A stretch of 14,731 nucleotides of DNA from Paraglomus occultum (taxonomy: Eukaryota; Glomeromycota; Glomeromycetes; Paraglomerales; Paraglomeraceae), in contig CAJVPJ010000906.1 of NCBI GenBank assembly GCA_910592205.1, positions 1-14,731 of the forward strand, written 5' to 3'. Shown here one piece after another: positions 8,898 through 14,731 of the stretch. A program made the position numbers and the translations under genes. A model generated the notes under the pieces. That model made no database searches. It was given only the letters and a program-made list of their open reading frames with translations, and was not told the DNA's origin. Within the stretch, counting starts at the first letter, position 1. Each line of letters begins with the position of its first letter.

Positions 8898-9365
8898 ATT
8901 CTTTGTATGCCATAGAAAAGCATCAAACATCAACGAAACACTTTTTTTTTTAGACAACGAGAATTTCAGCCAATCATCTTACGCAGTGTCAAAAAACTGG
9001 TGCGCAAGAATAAAAAGGACAACAAACATCTTTTCTCTCTAACCAAATTTGGTTCCGTAAGACGAAACTGATTGGCCTGTAATCAAGGGTACCAGTTGTG
9101 CATGCTTTTTTTACTCACTCGGCCATCGAATAGCATATAACCGGAACGAATGTTTCAGGAATTTTTATTATTGTAACCCATACTTATCACTTCATTGTGT
9201 TGCTTCTTTGTATGATGGATAGGGTTCAGTACAATAAGAGAATATTTCTCTATTTTTCGACTCGCATGTTAAATGCGGACAACAATAAAAAACTGACGTC
9301 TAAGCGATCTTTTATCGGGAGGTGGAGTGTTCCATAAATACCAGACCCTCATTTTTTTTTCTCGG
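8898..9365. promoter_or_regulatory. Divergent promoter region of NSA1 and PRM1
   Basis: The 468 nt between the two start codons must contain both promoters. On the PRM1 side a TATA-like CATAAATA lies at 9333-9340, close to the ATG at 9366, followed by a T-run. On the NSA1 side a T-run lies at 8942-8951. A perfect 14-bp palindrome is at 9041-9054. No coding sequence is seen. Confidence 0.5.
9041..9054. promoter_or_regulatory. Perfect 14-bp palindrome in the divergent promoter
   Basis: AACCAAATTTGGTT equals its own reverse complement. It lies 144 nt upstream of the NSA1 ATG and 312 nt upstream of the PRM1 ATG, a place where a dimeric transcription factor could bind. The factor is unknown. Chance occurrence in AT-rich sequence is possible. 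Confidence 0.3.
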
Positions 9366-11983
9366 ATGCCACGACGAACATTATCACCTCCCCCACTTGC
9401 GTCGCCTGGAGCGACTTCGAGCGGCTTTGCATTGCCACAATCACCAAGCTTGAACCAAGAAGAAGGCTTCAGAATGCGCTCGGTTGGATCGCCCCGGTTG
9501 CCTTCCGAAAAGAATAGTGCTGGTAAAGCATAAGCTAAACTTGGAACATTTTTTTTTACAATCATTAACCGGTTTGTTCATAATGACATGTTACTAACGT
9601 TTTGCTATCTCACTTTTTGTCTTTGGCAGGCGCACAGAAACCACCCCTTGTTCCTTCTACGACCACCATTCATCCATACATCGGACTTCGCGCTAAATTG
9701 TCTCAAGCTTGGCTGGCTTACCCAATAATTGCCCTTCTTTTCATCGTATTCCGTCTCCTTTCAGCAATAAAAACGATTCCGACATTAGTAGACGAAATAA
9801 AACAGAATGCTCTCCGCTCGTGCAACGCACTCGAAACAGCAACTTCGACAGTGACGTCACTTCCGCACTTTATGGCAGGTGGGTTTAACAGAGCGACCGT
9901 GGACGGTGTCAACTTGTCGATCAAGGCAATTGCAAACACACTGGATTTAGCAATCTTGGCATTGGAGGGAATCATTATTTGGTTAATCAGTATATTTAAA
10001 AGCACTTATCGGTGTTTGTTGGAACTAGCAATTAGAGGTTCGTTAGATGCAGTTCAAGATGCTATTGCAACTGTGACTCAAGCTGTTACCAACAACTTGG
10101 CTGGCATTAAATCAAGTATTGACAGTCAAGTCAATTCGCTCAACGATGCGTTGAACAGTGTCAGACAAAATCCTGTGGTTAGCAACCTGAATATCAACAT
10201 ACCCACAATCACTATTTCAGCGACCGATGGGTTGACAAACATGCAGTTTCCAGCAATAGACCAAGGCATCGGTCAGTTAAATAACAGTCTTCCTACTATG
10301 GATGAAATCGAGAGCAAGCTGGATAGTCTGATATCCATACCGTTTGATCAATTGAGGACACTGATTCAAACCAGCATGAGTAATGTTCATTTCAATGAAT
10401 CCGTACTTCCGGTGCCACCTAAAAATCAAATTACCTTTTGCGCCGATAATTTGGATTTATCAATCGTCGATAAAATTTCGCACGATTTGGTGAAGGCGGC
10501 GTACATTGGACTTGCCGTTTTGGTTGTTATTGCTCTGCTGATGATAGCTGGTAATGCTGCTGTTATTTGGTACTCTCATCGTCGGTTTATGAGGCACGTC
10601 GATCGGACCAAAAAGACCATTAGTCTAGTTACTTTTACTCATACGCGTGAGACTACTATTGAGATTATCAAAATAGCTGAAAGACCGTTGATTACTCGCT
10701 GGTTTATTAAAGCGTCTCGGTTTTTCAAAAATCCGGATCATCAACATTTGTTTAGATGGTTTTGGGACTATATTTTGAATCGGGGAGCATTGGTTTGTCT
10801 CGCCATTGGTCTTGTTGGTGTGCTTGGTATATACTTGCAGCTCGCCATACTTGATGGTATACGCGGTAGCTATCAACAACCGTTGACTGATACTATTAAC
10901 ACGTTCGGTAACGTGGTCTTGGACAAAATCAATGGTGCATTGAACGATACGTCAAGGAATTATGCCTCTCAGAGTAATTCTGCCATATCCAACGTGGAAA
11001 ATGATATCAATACAGAGCTGCTTGGTTGGGTGAACACGACTACAACAGCGTTAAACAACACTTTGAACTCAGCAGTTGATGATATTACTACTTTCATTAA
11101 TGGAACGTTCGGAGGTGTCCCGGTTTTATTAACGGCAGTTAGCCAAGTCTTAAACTGTCTATTATTTGTGAAAATACGTGGTATACAAGCTGGCCTTACG
11201 TTTATACAAGAAAACGCATCAATCAACCTTCCACGTGTGAACGACTCTATTCTACTCGTGGATAGATCAAACATGCAAGAAGTAGTGGACCAAGCCACAA
11301 CGCAACTTGTCGGATCACCAGGTTCAGACTCATCTGGCGGTGAGATTGGTCGGTTGTTCGACGTATACGAGTCTTCGCTCAAGTCTGAACTTCCGCTATT
11401 TTGGCTACTCATTGCTTGTTGGTTCTTCCTTGTGCTAATGGGAATTGGTCGTGTATTGTGGTTTTTATTCGTACAAAAGAAAAAGAACAATAACAAGGTA
11501 CTTCAACAAGCTTTGTCAGATTCATCATCGGATGAAAAGACGTCGCAATCACCCACATATCCTCCACCGAGTAAAGCGAGATCCATATCGCTCCGGCGCG
11601 ATACCAACAAGGAAGATGGCACAGAGATACAGCGATTCTCAATGTTGAAACGTGCAGCATCTCAAGTTCGCAAAACGGACGAAAAACATTTCAATTCATT
11701 ACGATCAAAGCTAAACGGGTTGGTTAAGCGACAATCTGAGTCTCCAAAAATGACAAAGAGATCCCAACCGAGTTATCCGAGCAATAGCAATTTGTTGGAT
11801 TCTCCTCAATTATCGCCGCAGATGGCCTATGGGTCTGACCAGTATGTTGCTGAGTGGGATGAAGAAGGCGATCAGGATTATGATTCGATTTACGAATACA
11901 CGCAAGACTACGATAATCCGCCAACAAGAGCTCCCGTTCCAAATCGGCAGCAGAACGATCCATTCCTCACCCCATTTGATTGA
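9366..11983 (+). CDS. PRM1: Plasma membrane fusion protein Prm1
   Basis: Two exons, 9366-9522 and 9630-11983, joined across a 107-nt GT-AG intron (phase 1), encode 836 residues. Prm1 is a multipass membrane protein that promotes plasma-membrane fusion of mating cells or hyphae in fungi. The cytosolic N-terminus (1-80) is Pro/Ser-rich. The family block YIGLRAKLSQAWL leads into TM1 (about 81-99). Further hydrophobic segments lie at about 161-175, 343-366 (LAVLVVIALLMIAGNAAVIW), 438-460 and 641-667. The two long extracytoplasmic loops are rich in N-x-S/T glycosylation sites. Cys117 (RSCNALE) and Cys562 (VLNCLLF) sit where yeast Prm1 has the cysteines (120 and 545, from memory) that form intermolecular disulfides. 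The C-terminal tail (about 668-836) is long, Lys/Ser/Pro-rich and then acidic and Tyr-rich, so probably cytosolic. The ATG at 9366 is the first in frame. The gene diverges from NSA1. In other fungi PRM1 is pheromone-induced, but I see no clear pheromone element here. Confidence 0.93.
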
Positions 11984-12011
11984 TTGATGTTTGGTGGCGT
12001 GGGGGGTTAAA

Positions 12012-12056
12012 CTATATAATATAATATAAACGAAAGACACAATATAATATATAAAC
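12012..12056. repeat. AT-rich simple repeat in the PRM1 3' UTR
   Basis: Repeated TATAATA units make a low-complexity stretch just after the PRM1 stop. It probably lies in the transcribed 3' UTR. Nothing else is apparent. Confidence 0.5.
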
Positions 12057-12116
12057 TCATTTAATGTACAATTGCTTGCTTCCTGTATAGTAAAACACGT
12101 TTCGTAGATTTTGCAT

Positions 12117-12122
12117 AATAAA
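12117..12122 (+). terminator. Polyadenylation signal AATAAA of PRM1
   Basis: AATAAA lies 133 nt after the PRM1 stop codon (TGA 11981-11983) in the AT-rich 3' flank. Confidence 0.4.
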
Positions 12123-12636
12123 AAACGGTAGATTTCTAGCAAACTAGAGTGTGCAATGCCACGAGTTTCTACATTGACAGGAATCAGACAAGAAAAGAAA
12201 TCGCAAGAGTATGTATTAATTGTTGACATTGCGATGAACCTGGACCTGAACGAGACGTTGATTCTTGGCACACGTTCACGCAACGTCCGACGATGTAAAT
12301 ATGAATGGAAACCATTGTGCAAACTTGAACGTCATGGAATATATTTTCAATATCAATGCAAATGTACAAATCTCGCCCGTTTTCAATTTTTTCCCGTTCC
12401 ATCAGTAGCAATCATCACTGTATATTACATAACATCACCCAGTGGGGAAAAGACATTTTTCCCTTTTGCGTTAATTAAATATCATCTGCAAAAAAAAAAA
12501 GAAACGAAAACGTACCAAGAAAAAGAAAGGAAAAGAAAAGAGAGAAAGAAAGAAAAACCAAAATAACAAATGACAATGCAAATATTAAACAATTCAATAC
12601 TTCCCTTTTGCAAACCCTTTCCTATTGGGAATTTCA

Positions 12637-13489
12637 TCAACTCCATGACTCGACACTGGATTCGCATAGATTCTTCTTGAGCATTTTAATGTCCTTGTGA
12701 GAGTAGTCGCCTGCGAGCACTTTTGCCACAGCAATGTAGGCATCATCAGTCTTGAGACAGAAGGGGTTGTTGACTTGTATTGGGACTTGATCAGAGGTTA
12801 GCATTTTGAGATGCAAACGAGAGGCTATAAAAAAGACAAAGTAATCACGTGAGAAGAATGTAAGTATTAGTATTGCTAAAGATTATTAATTATACATATG
12901 TTTATAACATCTGTTTCTCTTTCTCTATCTCTCACTCTCTCTTTTTCTTTTGCATACTGTTACTACAAATCGAAATCAAGGAACGCGTGGGTAAAAGGAA
13001 TAGTAACGTAACCCTTCCATTTATTCCCGGAGAAACAAAGACCTTTTCCGGACGAGATATGATGGAACCTTAAATTAAATCACACCCCTTGACAATTTAG
13101 ACAGACCTACCAACATTGTCGACAAATACAATCAAGATCTTCTCTCGCCCCGCCACCTTTTTAATCTTCATATCAGGCTTGAGCCTTCCCAACTTGGTAC
13201 TCAACAACAACACTTGTCCTAGACTTTCCTGATCGATAGCGGGCGCCAGCTCTCTCTTCACCACCTTTTTCATGTCGGCTACATCAGCGCTATATGGTAC
13301 TAGTACCTTTACAGCATCTGTGTGTCTCGAATGCCTGACCCACATGATTGATTGATTTTCCTCGTTGACGTAGAATAAGGCGTAGTAAATTATGGATACG
13401 AAGGCAAATGTGAGGAAAATGGTAAACAGGGGAGGAGGGGGTTTGGACGAGTGGTGGCCATGTGAAGGGAATGAAGCTATCACCGACAT
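12637..13489 (-). CDS. Small single-pass membrane protein with possible ubiquitin-like fold, function unknown
   Basis: Exon 1 (13489-13111) starts at ATG and runs 126 codons to the donor GTAGGT. The last exon (12824-12637) has a strong acceptor TTTTTTATAG and ends in a TGA. Joined directly they stay in frame and give 188 residues, with a 286-nt intron. An extra middle exon around 13068-12966 (SRPEKVFVSPGINGR) is possible but would need a 42-nt intron. Residues about 20-41 (LFTIFLTFAFVSIIYYALFY) are one membrane segment after a short Pro-rich cytosolic or luminal N-terminus. The following segment, KVLVPYSADVADMKKVVKRE with a nearby LGQVLLLSTKLGRLKPDM, has the strand-helix-strand look of a beta-grasp (ubiquitin-like) domain and resembles the N-terminal domain of fungal Crinkler-type proteins. 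That similarity is by eye and weak. A TATATATATA run directly precedes the ATG. The gene diverges from the NAXE gene 211 nt away. Confidence 0.6.
12911..12951. repeat. CT-rich low-complexity tract
   Basis: Pyrimidine-rich simple sequence (CTTTCTCTATCTCTCACTCT and similar) lies inside the presumed intron of the small membrane-protein gene. On that gene's strand it is GA-rich, so it is not its splice-site pyrimidine tract. Confidence 0.5.
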
Positions 13490-13700
13490 TATATATATAC
13501 AAGTTGTGGGATAGGTAGGTTAGGCGAAATTTTATTCGAGGTGTAAAAATGCAGAGAGAAGCTGACGTGGGGAATTTTCTCTGTTTCCCTGGCCTGGGAT
13601 TTTTAAGTTGCATGACATTCCAAGAGATTATCCGATGTGTAACATTGGTGTGATTCAAAAGAAAACCCGTTATTGGGTGATCTTCCCAACGTTAAACATA
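13490..13700. promoter_or_regulatory. Divergent promoter between the membrane-protein gene and the hydrate epimerase gene
   Basis: Only 211 nt separate the two start codons (13489 on minus, 13701 on plus), so both promoters must share it or extend into transcribed sequence. A TATATATATA run lies at 13490-13499, next to the minus-strand ATG. Confidence 0.4.
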
Positions 13701-14731
13701 ATGGCACTCAGGGTAATGTATTTATTTTTGAATGGAGAATTTATAAGCCATTTTGGACGGAACGGGAAGAGAATGTTGTCTAATATAAATTTGATATATT
13801 GGTATTGATACATGAACACACGCACACACGCACACACACACGCACACACAACACACACATACACACACATACACACATATATATACTTGTATACATTTTT
13901 TCATATAATTTGTCCAATGATGGAATTAAATAGTATCTATCACAACGGTTGGCTCAACAAATCGACGAGGAGTTAATGTCTCAGAATGGTGCTTTCTCAA
14001 TTGATCAGGTAGTATTTGATGAATTTTTAGATATCTGATAGACCTGAAGATGAAAATTCATTAACATGTTGGTCTCCATGTAGCTTATGGAATTAGCAGG
14101 GTTGAGCGTTTCATGCGCGATCGCAAAAGTTTATCCTGTTCGATCTCATCCTCGAGTGGTGGTCTGCTGTGGTCCGGGAAATAACGGGGGTGACGGTAAT
14201 TCAACTTGTTGAAGGTGGAGTTGGGGGGAAGCGAGCAGAATCATGCAAGCGTGTTATGATATTGGTAAAAATCAATCGAATAAATTAGGTCTTGTTGCTG
14301 CAAGACATTTGTTCCATTTTGGGTATTCTCCGAGTATATTCTATCCTAAGCGAAGTGGGAGAGACTTGTATCAAGTAAGCATGCAAAGCAAACAAGCATG
14401 GAATACAATCTTTACTTGATATTGACACATGGTTTTTGAAAACGCATTCTCTTGTCTATCAGCGATTAGTTACTCAATGCGATAATCTAAAGATACCATC
14501 GATTACGGACCTCAAACAACAACTGGAGCAAACCGATCTGATAGTCGATGCTATATTTGGTATTATGTCTCGTGAAGTAATTAGTCACAAGTTATATTCG
14601 AACGTATTTGAAATTAAAAAGCTTGTCAACTTAATATAGGTTTTAGTTTCAGCGGGAAAGTGCGAGCTCCATTTGATGATGTCATCCAGGTAATATAGGT
14701 GAATGTGCCATTATTGTAAACATGCTAATTG
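13701..14731 (+). CDS. NAD(P)H-hydrate epimerase (YjeF_N family), 3' end outside the window
   Basis: Six exons are visible: 13701-13712, 13934-14008, 14084-14195, 14289-14374, 14463-14559 and 14640-14689. They are followed by an intron (donor 14690) that is open at the window edge. The 144 visible residues match the family (NAXE/AIBP in humans, YNL200C in yeast), which interconverts R and S forms of hydrated NADH/NADPH for the metabolite-repair dehydratase. Key blocks are [30 protein letters not shown] (about 25-44), the glycine-rich loop GPGNNGGDG (59-67), [20 protein letters not shown] and IVDAIFGFSF (122-131), with Asp124 in the conserved VDAIFG motif. The first exon is only four codons (MALR) and is inferred. 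It is the nearest ATG with an in-phase donor (AGG then GTAATG) before the acceptor TAG at 13931-13933, and its intron (221 nt) is longer than the others. Later introns are 75-93 nt. The exons from 13934 on are firm; the start is less so. Confidence 0.9.
13816..13886. repeat. CA/AC dinucleotide microsatellite
   Basis: About 70 nt of imperfect (AC)n, interrupted by GCAC and ATAC units, passes into (AT)n at its right end. In the proposed model it lies inside intron 1 of the hydrate epimerase gene. Confidence 0.85.

Larger units (their letters stand above)
11984..12636. other. Convergent 3' intergenic region
   Basis: PRM1 (+) and the small membrane-protein gene (-) end toward each other across 653 nt. 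The region has an AT repeat, an AATAAA and, at about 12490-12563, an A/G-rich low-complexity tract. A 136-codon plus-strand frame (12156-12566) ends in that tract as Lys/Glu repeats and has no recognisable domain, so I do not call it a gene. Confidence 0.45.

Noticed and set aside
10969-11496. 175-codon minus-strand frame inside PRM1
   Set aside because: It is fully antisense to a clear PRM1 exon and shows no family resemblance.
12156-12566. 136-codon plus-strand frame after PRM1
   Set aside because: It ends in Lys/Glu low complexity from an A/G tract, has no recognisable domain, and lies in the 3' flank between convergent genes.
13290-13658. 122-codon minus-strand frame overlapping the membrane-protein gene
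   Set aside because: It overlaps exon 1 of the membrane-protein gene in another frame, crosses the promoter, and has no domain.

Overview
The window looks like nuclear DNA from a filamentous fungus, most likely an early-diverging lineage (Mucoromycota-like). The genes are AT-moderate and interrupted by short GT-AG introns, mostly 68-115 nt. Their products are fungal: the cell-fusion protein Prm1, the ribosome-biogenesis factor Nsa1, an Oca6-like member of the Siw14/Oca family, and an NAD(P)H-hydrate epimerase. All gene models here were spliced by hand from frame continuity, splice consensus and remembered family sequences. No alignment or transcript data were available.

Layout from left to right. 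1-993: no gene seen. 994-2529 (-): intronless gene for a one-finger C2H2 protein with Gln-rich and Ala/Pro-rich regions and a 51-bp tandem repeat. 3111-4184 (-): five-exon OCA6-like gene whose P-loop lacks the catalytic Arg. 4185-4977: promoter side of OCA6 plus coding-like debris. 4978-6537 (+): a heavily broken pseudogene. 6538-7006: nothing firm. 7007-8897 (-): ten-exon NSA1/WDR74 gene carrying an apparent one-base insertion in exon 1. 8898-9365: divergent promoter shared with PRM1. 9366-11983 (+): two-exon PRM1. 11984-12636: convergent 3' region. 12637-13489 (-): small membrane-anchored protein of unknown function. 13490-13700: second divergent promoter. 13701-14731 (+): NAD(P)H-hydrate epimerase, with six exons visible and the 3' end outside the window.

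The genes do not form one pathway. They are unrelated housekeeping and cell-biology genes arranged as divergent pairs (NSA1/PRM1; small membrane protein/epimerase) and tandem units (OCA6-like upstream of the zinc-finger gene). I see no RNA gene, CRISPR array, intact transposon or viral element. The observations most worth checking are the frameshift in NSA1 exon 1, the phosphatase family member without its P-loop Arg, and the decayed gene at 4978-6537.
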